Part shown: one piece after another, positions 32,723-43,425 of the stretch
Layout: each line of letters opens with the position of its first letter
Position numbering within the stretch: the stretch's first letter is position 1
Origin: Molanna angustata
Lineage: Eukaryota; Arthropoda; Insecta; Trichoptera; Molannidae
Direction of reading: 5' to 3'
NCBI GenBank assembly: GCA_963576475.1
Contig: OY754964.1
Coordinates: 47,814,861 to 47,878,860, forward strand
Length of the DNA: 64,000 bases
The notes under the pieces: model-generated
The model's input: only the letters and a program-made list of their open reading frames with translations
What the model was told of the DNA's origin: nothing
Database searches by the model: none
Translations under genes and position numbers: made by a program

Positions 32723-33591
32723 TAATGATTTTACTTTAAAGAATGATTTTTTCCAACGAACCCAAGAAGTTTTACATATTTTAAAAAAAGTTTTTTATTT
32801 TTATTTTATTTTATTTTATTTTAAGTTTGATCATATACCGATGGAAAGCTGATTTATTTTTATTATCATTATCATCATAAGCTCGACAGTCTTGGGTGGG
32901 TCTTGGCTGAATCTAGCAGCCTCTTCATTCTTTGTTATCCAGGTTTTATTTTGCTAAATGTATAAATTAGCGCTGACTGAGTCCGTCTAAAAGCCAACGG
33001 TGCTAACTAAAAGAGTCGATCTAAACAAAAAGATAAATTAAAATAAGATTTGGTATTTCCGTAGTATATTTTGTAAACAATTAAGTAGTTGTGAAATATC
33101 AAGACATATAATATTGCTAAACGATCAATAAACAGTAAACAAAAATACTGGTAAATACAATTTATTTATACATTTTTTACAATCACAAATAAATAATAAT
33201 AAAAGATTATACAAAACCAATAGACATGTGTTTATAATGTATCAAACAGTTCTAGGAAATTCTACGATCATAGATAAATCGTTTCCGGTAAAGAATATAT
33301 CTACTCTTATAAAATATACCTAAAGTAGTATTTATCTGTTGTATTTATATTAACACAAATGAATGTTAACTAGAACCAGATTTGTTTTGGGAAATATCAA
33401 ATATTAAATTCAAGTTAGATTTAAATGTCAATAGGTGAATGAAGTTACACCGTGTAATGTACATTTCTAAAACATAACAATTAAAAACATGCATTTGTGC
33501 AAAAAATAAACAAATAAAACAAGAAAGTAGATACTAACGTACATAATTATTTTTTATAAAAAATATGTTTTACTTAGAAAAAATATTTTTT
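32723..33591. other. AT-rich DNA with a (TTTTA)n tract
   Basis: A run of ATTTT units lies at about 32795-32823. A segment at 32880-32955 (CGACAGTCTTGGGTGGGTCT) is GC-richer and may be a LINE scrap. Nothing else is recognised. Confidence 0.4.
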
Positions 33592-33762
33592 AATATTATA
33601 AAATTACTTAAAAAAATAAGTAAAAATACATTTTTTTAACTTTATTCCACTAATTTAAAGTGTTGACCACTGACGCGTTTCGCTCAAAGAGCATCTACTG
33701 AATGGTTATGATAAAGTTAAAAAATTGCGTTTTTACTTATTTTTTAAGTAATTTTATAATAT
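33592..33762. mobile_element. Foldback element
   Basis: Arms of about 53 bases (33592-33645 and 33710-33762) are imperfect reverse complements built on AAAATTACTTAAAAAAATAA. The loop contains TTCCACTAATTTA and GACGCGTTTCGCTCAAAGAG, then CATCTACTGAATGG. The loop layout parallels the foldbacks at 37375 and 45540, which suggests one superfamily. Confidence 0.6.
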
Positions 33763-34564
33763 TGATAATGGATTTCCATCACGTATTAGCAGTCGAAAAA
33801 TTAGAAATAAATATTTTTTATATTAATGGTTATTAGAAATTATACTGATTTGATCATTTTCATTATCAAATATGAGTGATAAAAAATATTATGAGATATT
33901 ATATCATGTGTCTGAAAAATTGAAAGATGTGTTGAAGGGGAAAATAAACACTGGTTTGTTGGAAGAAATTGCCATATGGCAATAAACTCGCCTCTTGTAC
34001 AGGGTGCAAGTAAGTGTTTATTATTATTCAGAATAACTGCAGAAAAATTTATTACATTTATCATGTAAAAAGTAAACGAACTGGTGTGTATGTACATATG
34101 TATAAATAAATGTGTATGTGTGTATAGATATGTGTATATGGTGTGTATGTACATATGTATAAATCCAATCTTCACCGGTGATCACATAGATCGTAGCTGT
34201 CTAATAATATGTTATATGATCAAAAATGTGGAATATGAGGACTTGTGTATGCCCAAAAAAGGGGTTTAAATTTAAGAGTGCTCACCTGTCGATTCATGAT
34301 GTGTTGATTTTACCTGTTGATGATTTACAAGTACAAAAAAATCAGACTTGTTGATCCTCACTTCCAAACTGATGCATAAAAAAAGCTAACAATAAAATAA
34401 CAATAAGGGGGTTTCCCCCAGATGACACACCTATACAATTTTTTATTTCGATGCAATTAATCATTTATAATATTATTGGCATATGGTTCAATATATGTAC
34501 TTTTGATGAGCCTTCCTTTCTTTTACATTTTTATTGCATTTTTTGTCGTTATAAACCTAATTGA
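33763..34564. other. AT-rich DNA with a SINE-3 tail and a short duplication
   Basis: Positions 33957-34025 carry the SINE family 3 tail (GGAAGAAATTGCCATATGGC then GGGTGCAAGTAAGTGTTTAT) in the plus direction without its head. At 34083-34165 the phrase GTGTGTATGTACATATGTAT occurs twice. No gene is seen. Confidence 0.5.
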
Positions 34565-34815
34565 ATATGATAACTGCAATGCTATATGTTATACTGGTCT
34601 GCCCAAATGTCAACTGAATAGGTTGCTACTGGTGTTTAACGCAGCTGCGAGGCACATCTTTGGGGTGGATAAAATATGCCACATAACGCCTCTCCTAAAC
34701 AAGCTGCAATGGTTGAAGTGTCCAGAGTGAATATAGAAGTGTGCTTGATAGTTTTCAAGGCTCTGCGTGACTTGGCCCCGCACTATATTCGGGAACTGTG
34801 TCAGAGGAATCAGAG
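34565..34815 (+). pseudogene. L2 LINE fragment (post-RT region)
   Basis: Codons give GLPKCQLNRLLLVFNAAARH, then ICHITPLLNKLQWLKCPE and a stop. Beyond a frameshift they give IVFKALRDLAPHYIRELC. This parallels NLPKLELNKLQSVFNAAAR, LHWLKVPERV and TFKAIHGIAPTYLTELC of the intact L2. It is truncated at both ends and dead. Confidence 0.75.
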
Positions 34816-34834
34816 AGACGCTTAATACACTATG

Positions 34835-35930
34835 GGATATTGGAGAGTCATGATTTCACAATTTTTAAGCGTATTTTTTTACATCAATTTCTCAATGGGT
34901 ATCATGTAGAGAGTGCACACTATGAGTTTCGTCGTGATGTGTTTGTATGTATGGCGTACGGAATTATCCTTTTTGTGTCCTTCCTACAGCCTAAACTATA
35001 AGTCCGATCGACTTCATATTAACATTATATATGTAAAGTGCATAGACCTAGAGCTGATTAGTTTTCCATAGACAACATTAAATTTCTTCACTATGAATTC
35101 ATCATTTACGTTGTATTTTTTTGTGTCTTCTCTGCAACCCAAACTATAAGTCCGATTGACTTCATATTGATATCATGTATGTAAAGCCCATAAACTTAGA
35201 GCTGATTAGTTTTCTATATATATATCCGTTAAATTCTCCTCCATGATATCATCTGTCCAAATTTCAAAATGCTCTCATGGTCTGGAAAAAACGAGGTATT
35301 TTTATACTGTTTGAAATTTTGATACAATAAAAATACATTCATGAAAAATGCATTCAAGTATTGTCAAAATTTAAAGAAAAAAATCTATGATCTGCAATAT
35401 CGATGTGAAATTAATTTCATATTTGTATGAAAAATGTATATAACAGAAGTAAAATAGCTTCTGTATGGGAAAAATGAGTGATCAACTTCATATTGTTATT
35501 GTATGTGTCTCTATAGATACAAGTGTATTTTATTACTCTCCAATTCTATCTTCCTCAAGGGGTAGGCAGTGAGAGCCGAAAACCGCATTCTTCTAACTTG
35601 GCACATATACATCGCCTCATCAACATTGATACACTGTCTCATACATGCTCATCTTGCTAGTAATGCAATTTTTTACATCAATTTCTCAACAGGTATTATG
35701 TAGTATGTGCATACTATGAGTTTCGTGACAATGTTTTTGTGTATATGTATGGTGTATTGTGAAAACTTTTGTCCTCTGGGAATCTCATATTTGTTTAAGA
35801 ATCTAATAGAAATGTACTTCATAAAAATGAATTTAGAGATAGTTAAACTTTCAAAAAGAAAAAATGAATACTTACTATAGTGTGGAGAGATTAGTGTTGG
35901 CTACAATCCACTCGTTTTATGTATGTATTC
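34835..35930 (-). repeat. LINE-Y 3' end with long untranslated region
   Basis: This matches the reverse complement of 40765-41850 over most of its length. On the minus strand the part at 35540-35660 retains CMNQ-like and VLTAYP-like codons (plus strand CCTCAAGGGGTAGGCAGTGA). A block around TACTATGAGTTTCGT occurs twice (about 34920 and 35715), so the repeat has an internal duplication about 800 bases apart. Confidence 0.55.
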
Positions 35931-36760
35931 TAATTGCGCTAAAGCCATATTTATATCGAATCTTGACCATTTTTTTTACTATAGCCTCCACCACCATCCA
36001 CCATCTTTAGATTTTCATATTAATTTCGAGTATCAGTGATCCTATGATGGATTTTCCGTAAAATAAAATATGTATTAACTAATTATGCTTTTTTAAATAT
36101 TTTCATATCTTTAGGAAAACACTAGTCAACGCAAATAGTTCTTTGCCAATAAATCTCTTCTTTTTTTTTGTCAGCCATCTCTCCACTGCTGGATGTAGGC
36201 CTCCTCCAATGAATGCTTATTTATTTTATTGAATACAACAGTAATACAATAAAAATTTATATTACAAAGATATTTTTATATAGCCAATATATTACATACA
36301 CATTTGTAAACAATTATGAAAACAGGATGGGAAAGGAGAGAGGTAGGGAGGGGAGTGGGGGAAGCATCGACCACAAGAAACTCATATTATGATTTATACC
36401 TCACGTGTCTCACGTGTATGAATAATAATAAATTGAAATTAAGTTAAATGGGTACTGTTAAAAAGTTAATGATGTGCACAACAAAACAGAGCAAACATTA
36501 AATATCTGACAAATTCACAATATTTTTTAAATATTACTTATGTGTCAATAAATTATTGGTGATTGAATATTTTCTTGAAATGAACACAAAGGCAGGTATA
36601 AAAGAAAAGAAAAATGAAAGGTCAAAACTTCACATCCGGGAAACTTGATATTAATTTGGTCGCCATCTCATATATTATATAAATCATATCCGCTACGTCA
36701 TATTCCAGTTGATTCGCTCACACCATTGCACAATTTTATAGCTATCGTAATATATAGGGA
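35931..36760. other. AT-rich DNA with an RTE scrap
   Basis: Positions 36172-36215 (CCACTGCTGGATGTAGGCCT then CCTCCAATGAATGC) are a fragment of an RTE-type LINE motif I recall as widespread in insects. A G-rich patch lies at 36325-36365. No gene is recognised. Confidence 0.45.
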
Positions 36761-37080
36761 TCCTCTCCATCCCTCACTCGGGGGGTGGGGGGCACAGCCA
36801 GCCAATCACGGCGCTCCACCCCAATCCCCCCGACAGGAAAAAATAAAATCAAGTTAGCAGACCTGTGGAAAAAGACGGGGGAAATGATGACATGAAGGGC
36901 CAGGGGGTCGAGGGGACAGGGGGGTCTAGAGAGAGGGGGAGGGTGCCTTTAGAGAGGGCTGCGAGGCTTAGCGGAAATACGTGGGTGAAATTTTGGGAAA
37001 AAATTCTGCAACTTTAAGGGTCGCTCGGCCGCCGGCCTCTACTCTCCGGCTTAAACCGGGATCAAGTGATGAAAAGTTTA
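36761..37080. other. GC-rich island with G-runs
   Basis: This block is strikingly GC-rich for the window. It includes GGGGGGTGGGGGGCACAGCC (36780-36799), a series of G-runs at 36901-36946 (GGGGG, GGGG, GGGGGG, GGGGG, GGG spaced by 3-10 bases), and GGTCGCTCGGCCGCCGGCCT (37019-37038). No protein or repeat family is recognised. It could be a promoter or CpG-rich region, or a foreign insert. Confidence 0.4.
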
Positions 37081-37374
37081 ACTAATCTCAGGCATATCCA
37101 TTGCTTTAGTTAAAAAAAGTTTTAACGTCTATCTCGAAGAAGAGAATAGTGAGAATATTTTTGTTTTATTTAGAAGTCTCTAAATTATGCCTACAACGTA
37201 TAAATTATCAGATTTCTTCTTGAAATGGAAAAATTTTACTCGTAATATAATATTTAATGACGCTACCTATATATTTCTTATTACAATTTTATTTTTGAGT
37301 CATTTTCAAACTTGTATAAAAAAGGAATTAGATTTAATTTTTTGATCGAAAGTTCTTGATGGAATTCCATTAAA

Positions 37375-37550
37375 ATTTCTTAAAATTTTTAGTAAAATTA
37401 AAAAAAAAAAGAACGTTTTACCTTTATTCCACTGTTTATTTAGACTACAACCTACAACCGGTTTCGTGCTAAGCACATTTTCAAGTGGAATTAAGTTATA
37501 ATCGTTTTTTATTTTTAATGTTTATTAAAAATTTTATGAAAAAAGGAATT
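37375..37550. mobile_element. Foldback element, solo copy
   Basis: Two A/T-rich arms of about 60 bases meet at TTATTCCACTG and AGTGGAATTAA around a loop reading AGACTACAACCTACAACCGG then TTTCGTGCTAAGCACATTTT. The loop is the same as in the larger palindrome at 45540-46115. Confidence 0.55.
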
Positions 37551-38111
37551 GTTTATTGAGGATTCAAAGAGAGCTTTATGATTTCTGTTTTACCTTTAGT
37601 ATAGATTTTTGACCGAGGATTTCATTTTCTTGCTAGCAGTCCTTTGCTTATTTTTTAAGCACGTGTGAAGGAATCGGAGGATAAATATTTCTGGAGTTGC
37701 TGTTAGTATTTGAAAAAAAATAAGTGTCCTTTTGTAGTGTACTTGTGAACAGATTCATTTGAAATGCATTGCCACTCGATCACACAACATTTTGTCGTGC
37801 CCAACACACGAAAAGTGGGAACGGGCGGTAAATACGAAGTAATTTTATTGATATTCTGTTCAATAAATTATCTTGAGATTTTTCCTTTACTTAGCAGATA
37901 CATTTTCTGGGACTGACTTTATTCAAGGTTTTATTCTAAAGAAAATAATTTTAAAAAGTATATTTAAAATGGATCTTAATAACTGAAGCAATACACATGT
38001 ACCTATATACCGTGCCGTTGCTATTCTTGAGGAAAGCATTGAGAACCAAATCCCAGATTCCTCCCTCTTCAAATGCATTTTTTCACGTTTCGTACAAGTG
38101 ATTATTTTAAA
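37551..38111. other. AT-rich intergenic DNA
   Basis: No feature is recognised in this stretch. Confidence 0.4.
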
Positions 38112-38942
38112 TAAATAAATAAATAAATAAATAAACATTTATTGAGACAAAAAAGGAGTTTGCATACAAAAACACAGACATATAAAAAGAAATATACAGA
38201 AAAACAACCTTTCTGACTCAAAAGGACCATGCTCAGCTATGTTGCAGGAAGACAAGGTCCCCAGCAGCTGATTTTCAGCATGATCCTATTGCTTATGTAG
38301 GTATAATATTTTATTATCTATACAAGGTCTACTTTTTTTTTTTTTTTTTTGTTTCTTGCCGTTCACCAACGTTTGTAGTGTTCTTCGGCATGTAACAAGT
38401 TTAATTATATTCTAGATCTATATTAGATCTTCAAATTATGTACTTTGAGGAAGTTGGATAAAATTTTCAATGTCATGGGGTTCATATGTGATAAAAGAGT
38501 ATTCACGTTTATTGGAAGCGGACTATATGGGATCATTTTGAAATAAAGACCATTTGTATTATATTTAGAGCAGCTAAAAAGGACATGGTTCAAATCCTCC
38601 TCCTCTCCATCACCACAATCGCAGAGGATCGAGTCCACGATATTCAACTTGTACAGGTGATACTTTAGACAACAGTGTCCTATTCGCATCCGACAAATTG
38701 TTGACACTGTTAGTTTGTCGAATCTTAAATTATTATACCACGGAATTTTTGCGATATTAGATTGAATTGATGCGTAATTTTTTCCTTTTAAAGTCGATGA
38801 TTCAGCCCATTGTTGTGACCAGTCATTAAACAGATTGATTTTGCAGTTTACTAGAATATCAGAAGATGGGATTTTGAATTGGTAATTTACCTCTAAATTT
38901 TCGGATGCTCTTTTAGCTAGATGGTCAGCTTTTTCGTTTCCT
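38112..38942 (-). mobile_element. 5'-truncated LINE with RNase H (I/Loa-like)
   Basis: On the minus strand an RNase-H/C-terminal coding piece (38423-38941) is followed by a 3' UTR ending in a (TTTA)n tract (plus strand (AAAT)n, 38112-38140). The 5' end stops abruptly at 38942 against another LINE fragment. Truncation by incomplete reverse transcription explains the structure. Confidence 0.65.
38423..38941 (-). pseudogene. LINE RNase H end and C-terminal domain (partial)
   Basis: About 172 codons are open without a break. The frame starts with GNEKADHLAKRA, the last conserved box of a LINE RNase H domain, continues with FNDWSQQWAESS, and then has RMRIGHCCLKYHLYKL and CDCGDGEEEDLNHVLFSC. The last is the cysteine/histidine cluster that follows RNase H in I-, R1- and jockey-like proteins. 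The endonuclease and reverse transcriptase are missing. The frame is intact, so the insertion may be fairly young. Confidence 0.7.
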
Positions 38943-39239
38943 GTCTACTTTATTTATATGCAAAATAAATATAAAAAACACAAAAAAATGCTCCTAAAAT
39001 ACACATATATAAATATTCACAAATACATAAATGTACATGCACGCACATACATATATACACACCAACACACATAAATACACATTAATTCATACATACTTCA
39101 CACTATGATTGCGAGGCCAGAAGCATTGCTCGACAATTTTCTTTGAAATAATAGAATTTTTCCGCTACTTTTAGCGGTGGAGGCAAGTTATTCCAACATT
39201 TTGTTGCAGCGTATTTGAAACCGGAATGGGACACTTGAC
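38943..39239 (-). pseudogene. CR1/jockey-type LINE 3' end
   Basis: The minus strand encodes SHSGFKYAATKCWNNLPPPL then FYYFKENCRAMLL and a stop (39103-39239). This is the A....WN.LP..L....F+ region that ends many CR1/jockey-type proteins. The 3' UTR continues to about 38943 (TTTATTTTGCATATAAATAA). Its upstream side is fused to the GC-rich minisatellite. Confidence 0.6.
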
Positions 39240-39405
39240 TGCGGCCACTTGGGTGCGGGACACTTGGGTGCGGGACACTTGGCTGCGGGGGACATTTGGC
39301 TGCGGGACACTTGGGTGCGACGGACACTTGGGTGCGAGCCCACTTGGTTGCGAGTCCATTTGGTCGCGACGGACACTTGGGTGCGAGCCCACTTGGTCGC
39401 GAAAT
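39240..39405 (+). repeat. GC-rich minisatellite (ACACTTGGGTGCG units), copy 1
   Basis: Degenerate units of about 13-17 bases (CACTTGGGTGCGGGA, CATTTGGCTGCGGGA, CACTTGGTCGCGAA) are repeated about ten times. The region right after it (39406-39480, with GGATTTTTGTAATGCTCTTT) is shared with the second copy at 42640-42845, so array and flank travelled together. Several frames stay open across the array but are not gene-like. Confidence 0.85.
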
Positions 39406-39480
39406 CAAAAATATTTTTTTCTGCTTAGGAATGAAATATTTCGTACGGATTTTTGTAATGCTCTTTATATTTATTTATTT

Positions 39481-40464
39481 ATTTTTATTTAAAGAACCAC
39501 TTACAGCTAAAAAGTTACTATACATCGTTGTTTCATCAAATAAGGGCAAGCTACTACAAAACTGGGCAGCCAATTACAAGTGCCACATCCTGCATTAAAT
39601 ATCGGCCTACAAATCTATAAGAAAAGGAATATCAAAAAAGAATCTATATGAAAATAAAAAGATACAACAGAAACTATAATGTTTATTATTTTTATAAAAT
39701 ATACAGTTTTGTTCTTCTCAGTAAATATATTTATAAAACAATCTTTTTATTATCAAGGTTAACAGTTTACAATATTCTATGACAGAAGCTCACATAATTT
39801 TCAAAAAAATCCGTACGAAATTTCCCCACATTTGCGGTTTATAATATATATTATTTATACCTATTGGTTTCAATTATCTACTTTCATCTTTGCTGTTATT
39901 ACTTATCGCATTTCAATCTCCAAGATTCGATCTTCAAGGTCAAGTTATATGTAATTATTTCAAGTTATATAAGTTATACCAATAGCCTTTATATGTAATA
40001 TTTTTTACATATATAAGAAAGTAGATATGTTATGAATGATTATAATAGATTTGCAGCAAAGTTCGCTGAGTCCTGCATTAGTATCTTACATCACATGTTC
40101 ATTTATTCGAGTCTTCAATTATTTCAGGAATACAGGATCTTTAAGAAATCGGTGGTTCCTCTATTTACTTTTTAGCTGTAATAACTTACTTATTTTTTTT
40201 CCTCTGTAAATTAACAATTATCATAATGACAATAATGATTTTAACTTTTACAGAAAACTGATCTTGGTAATTTGATTGAAATTTATTATGAACTAAAGTA
40301 TTTTGAAAATGAATGTTTCGAAGTGGATTTTTATTCGTTTTAAGTGTCTAAATGTTTTGATTGACAACAACATATTTAAAGAATGTTCTTTACGGGAAAC
40401 TATTTTTTATTTTTTTATTCTATTTATTATTTAACTGTACTGTTTTAACTGTGTGTGCAGTGAT
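39481..40464. other. AT-rich intergenic DNA
   Basis: Positions 39406-39480 carry the flank shared with 42640-42711; beyond that no feature is recognised. Confidence 0.4.
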
Positions 40465-40680
40465 GTTTTCAGTATCCTAAAGCGACGTCTAGTTTAGGTG
40501 TTATATCAATTTTTATTTTCTCCATACTTAATGATATTTTTTAGTTTTAATATCACAACAGTTATTTCCCGAATTTTTTCAAATTACATTCTATTTATTG
40601 TTTCATTGTGTTTTAAGTATTCTAATGCGACGTCTAGTTTAGGCGATACATTAATTAAAAATTTCTCCATACATAGTTTT
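40465..40680 (+). repeat. Direct duplication, about 145 bp apart
   Basis: The phrase GCGACGTCTAGTTTAGG with similar surroundings and the following TTTCTCCATAC occurs at about 40480 and again at about 40627. The block between has diverged. It is not coding. Confidence 0.55.
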
Positions 40681-40764
40681 TTTTTATGTTTAGAATTTTT
40701 TCTTATGTTTATCTATAGTTTATTATCTATAGTTTACTTACAAAAATTATGTTTATCTGATCTT

Positions 40765-41850
40765 TTGTGATAACTTCTCATATATTTTTTTCGACTTGTA
40801 GGTACCACTTCTCTTGTGACCAAAATCGTTGAACGCGAACGTTTCAAACTTCAGTCTCCTTATGTAACATGTAAAAGAAACGAGTGGGTTGTGGCCAACA
40901 CTAAACTTTCCACACCATAGCAAGCGTTCATTTTTTCTTCTTGAAATTTTGACAATCTCTAAATGCATTTTTATGAAGTATTTTTCTATTAGATTCTTAA
41001 ACAAATATAAAATTTCACAATACACCATACACACAAAAACATTGTCACGAAACTCATAGTATGTATATACATATACGTGATACCTGTTGAGAAATTTTAA
41101 GTAAAATTGCATTACTTGCAAGATGAGCATGTATGAAACAGTGTATCAATGTTGATGAGGCGATGTATGTGTCAAGATAGAAGAATGAGGTGTTCGGTTC
41201 TCACTGCCTACCCCTTGAGGAAGATAGAAGTGGAGAGTAAAATATACACTTGTCTATAGAGACACATACAATATCAATATGAAGTTGATCACTCAATTTT
41301 CCCTTACAGAAGCTATTTTACTTCTGTTATATACATTTTTCATACAAATATGAAATTTATTTCACATTGATATGGCAAACCATAGATTTTTTTCTTTAAA
41401 TTTTGACAGTCCTTGAACGCATTTTTAATGAGTGTATTTTTGTTTTATCGAAATTTTATCAGTTTACAAAAAACTCGAATTTCCATAACGTGTGAGCATT
41501 TTGAAAATTTCGACAGATGAAATCATAGAGAAGAAATTAACGGATATCTATGGAAAACTAATCAGGTTTACATAGGTCTATCACTATACACATATGATGT
41601 AAATATGAAGTCGATCGGACTTATAGTTTGGGCTGTAGAGAGGATACATTAAAATAATTCCTTACGCTGAACGCCATACATACAAACACATCACGACGAA
41701 ACTCACAGTGTGCACTCTACATGATACTCGTTGAGAAATTGATGGAAAAAAATTACACTTAAAAATTGTGAAATCATGACTCCACTATTCCATAGTGTGG
41801 AGAGTAAAAACTGTTTAGATCACATAAATTAGGGATACGGCGTGATGGTA
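40765..41850 (+). repeat. LINE-Y 3' end with long untranslated region
   Basis: Plus-strand codons near 41105-41225 resemble ACMKQCINVDEA and then CMCQDRRMRCSVLTAYPLRK, the LINE-Y C-terminus, with frameshifts. Most of the rest matches the reverse complement of 34835-35930. A block around GAAACTCATAGTATG recurs about 650 bases on (41050 and 41698). It is non-coding and probably old. Confidence 0.55.
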
Positions 41851-41904
41851 TGTATGAATTGATGTTTAACTAGATAAGTTATCTTTCTAATTCGTTATAT
41901 TTTG

Positions 41905-42409
41905 TGTTTTGTCGCCTATACACATTATGTAAGAAGACTTAATAGTTTGATACTTAATCTCTAAACATACATACATATCATCATGCTGTTTTCATATTCC
42001 GGGTAGGAAAAAAGGACTGACCTCCATACTATCCTATCTTGACATACATAATAATAATAAACACTTCCTTGCACCATGCGCAAGTGGCGAGTTTATTGCC
42101 GTATGGCAATTTCTTCCAACTAACCAGTGTTTCCAGCCCAGAGAAGCAATATTTGCGTGAGAAATGAATTTAAATATATTTCTCCTCTACTGGGAATCGA
42201 ACCCAGGACGCCCGCACAGAAACCGAACGGCTTACCAACAGTGCCACGGCGGTCGGCATACATACCTACATGTTTTGTGTAGAAAACAAAATATCTTTAA
42301 AAAATTCAATAATTTCGATTTATTGGTTTATAGTTTGGTACTTACTTATTCTTCAACTATACATACTATCGCTATCGACAGTTGGATCTCATGTGTTACA
42401 TGCAACTAG
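41905..42409 (+). mobile_element. Helitron-like element (HINE type), 3' part, split by a SINE
   Basis: Positions 41912-42050 and 42257-42409 together match the last about 300 bases of the copies at 4.3-7.4 kb. They end with ATCGACAGTTGGA, the CATGT-GTT-ACATG hairpin and CTAG (42406-42409). The 5' two thirds are missing. A SINE (42051-42256) sits in the middle. Confidence 0.75.
42051..42256 (-). mobile_element. tRNA-derived SINE, family 3, with 8-bp target duplication
   Basis: On the minus strand the element runs from the CCGACCGCCGTGGCACTGTT head through the GGTTCGATTCCCAG B box to the GGAAGAAATTGCCATACGGC tail and a TTATTATTAT end. CATACATA flanks it on both sides (42043-42050 and 42257-42264); the uninterrupted Helitron-like copies have this octamer once. 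This is a clear insertion. Confidence 0.88.
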
Positions 42410-42504
42410 TGTGTATGAAAAATTCTCATATTTTTATAGTGTAAAAAATAATTTGGCTTAATAACCTTGTTTTTACTTTACAATTTCAAACATAAGTACA
42501 AATT

Positions 42505-42600
42505 GGAAGAAATTGCCACTAGGCAATAAGCCCGCCAGTGTACTAATTATAATTTCAAGAAGATTTAATAAATAAATAAAATAAATATATTTTTTTATAT
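42505..42600 (+). repeat. SINE family 3 tail scrap
   Basis: GGAAGAAATTGCCACTAGGC then AATAAGCCCGCC is the family 3 tail motif with changes. An AATAAATAAAATAAAT tract follows. The head is missing. Confidence 0.5.
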
Positions 42601-42639
42601 TTTTAATGTCTGTATATAGGTACTTACTTGTATATCAAC

Positions 42640-42845
42640 TACTTATATGATAAAGAGCATTACAAAAATCAGCACGAAAAACTTCAGCCCTAGGCAGAAA
42701 AAAAATATTTTTGAATTCGCGACCAAGTGGGCTCACACCCAAGTGTCCGTCGCGACCAAATGGACTCGCAACCAAGTGGGCTCGCACCCAAGTGTCCGTC
42801 GCACCCAAGTGTCCCGCAGCCAAATGTCCGCCGCAGCCTGTGTGT
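42640..42845 (-). repeat. GC-rich minisatellite (ACACTTGGGTGCG units), copy 2
   Basis: On the minus strand the units are the same as at 39240-39405, followed by the same flank (42640-42711). Here the array is joined on its upstream side to a reverse-transcriptase thumb fragment, whereas at 39.2 kb it is joined to the antisense of a reverse-transcriptase C-terminus. Confidence 0.85.
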
Positions 42846-43025
42846 TTGTCTTTCCAATACAGTGCCATTGATAAGAAGTTTGAAGGATCTTTCATTAAAA
42901 TTATTAACCCTCTGCTTAGTGCCAAATATCGAGTACTGTGACTTTGCAGCGTTTAATACTAAAGAATGATTTTTTGACCATTTGTATATGTTTTCTAAGT
43001 CATAATTTACTTTTTGGGCAGCGTC
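42846..43025 (-). pseudogene. CR1/jockey-type reverse-transcriptase thumb fragment
   Basis: The minus strand encodes AAQKVNYDLENIYKWSKNHS then LVLNAAKSQYSIFGTK, the I..DL..I..WS..N.L.LN..KS...FG pattern after the YADD box. It ends abruptly in the minisatellite, and its upstream side meets an unrelated open segment. It is a fragment with no catalytic residues. Confidence 0.65.
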
Positions 43026-43225
43026 AGCAGCATCATTTCCTCTTCTCTGACAGCTCTTGAATGTATTGTGGTTCGGGGTAAACACCGTGGAACAATTTTT
43101 TCCGTCAACTCTCTCTGGCCACTTCAACAAGTACTTAGTCATGTGACATCGTTTTTCCGCATCGTAAATGAACCTTGTGGCTGCAACATCTGATTCCGAT
43201 TTCTTCTCCTTGTCCTTGAAAAAAA
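43026..43225 (-). other. Orphan open segment, unassigned
   Basis: The same minus-strand frame continues upstream with DKEKKSESDVAATRF, YDAEKRCHMTKYLLKWPERV and FTPNHNTFKSCQRR. It reads like real protein sequence (charged, few repeats) but is not recognised. The KYLLKWP stretch loosely recalls a chromodomain (YLVKW), which is too weak to assign. It may be a captured host exon or part of another element. Confidence 0.35.
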
Positions 43226-43425
43226 AATATGAGGACGATATGAGATACGCTCGAAAAATATGAGGATAAAGTGAGGAATGTCCGATAAATACGAGGATGA
43301 TATGAGAAACGCCCGAACAATATGAAGATGAAATGAGAAACGCCCGATAAATATGAGAATGATAATATGAGATACGCCCGATGAATTTGAGGATGATATG
43401 AGAAACGCCCGATAAATATTGGAAA
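43226..43425. repeat. Minisatellite of about 33-36 bp units
   Basis: Units resemble GAGGATGATATGAGAAACGC followed by CCGATAAATAT. Roughly five to six imperfect copies are seen. The minus strand stays open across them. Confidence 0.8.

Noticed and set aside
43026..43225. Chromodomain gene
   Set aside because: Only a KYLLKW-like phrase fits; the remaining conserved aromatic and acidic positions are not visible.
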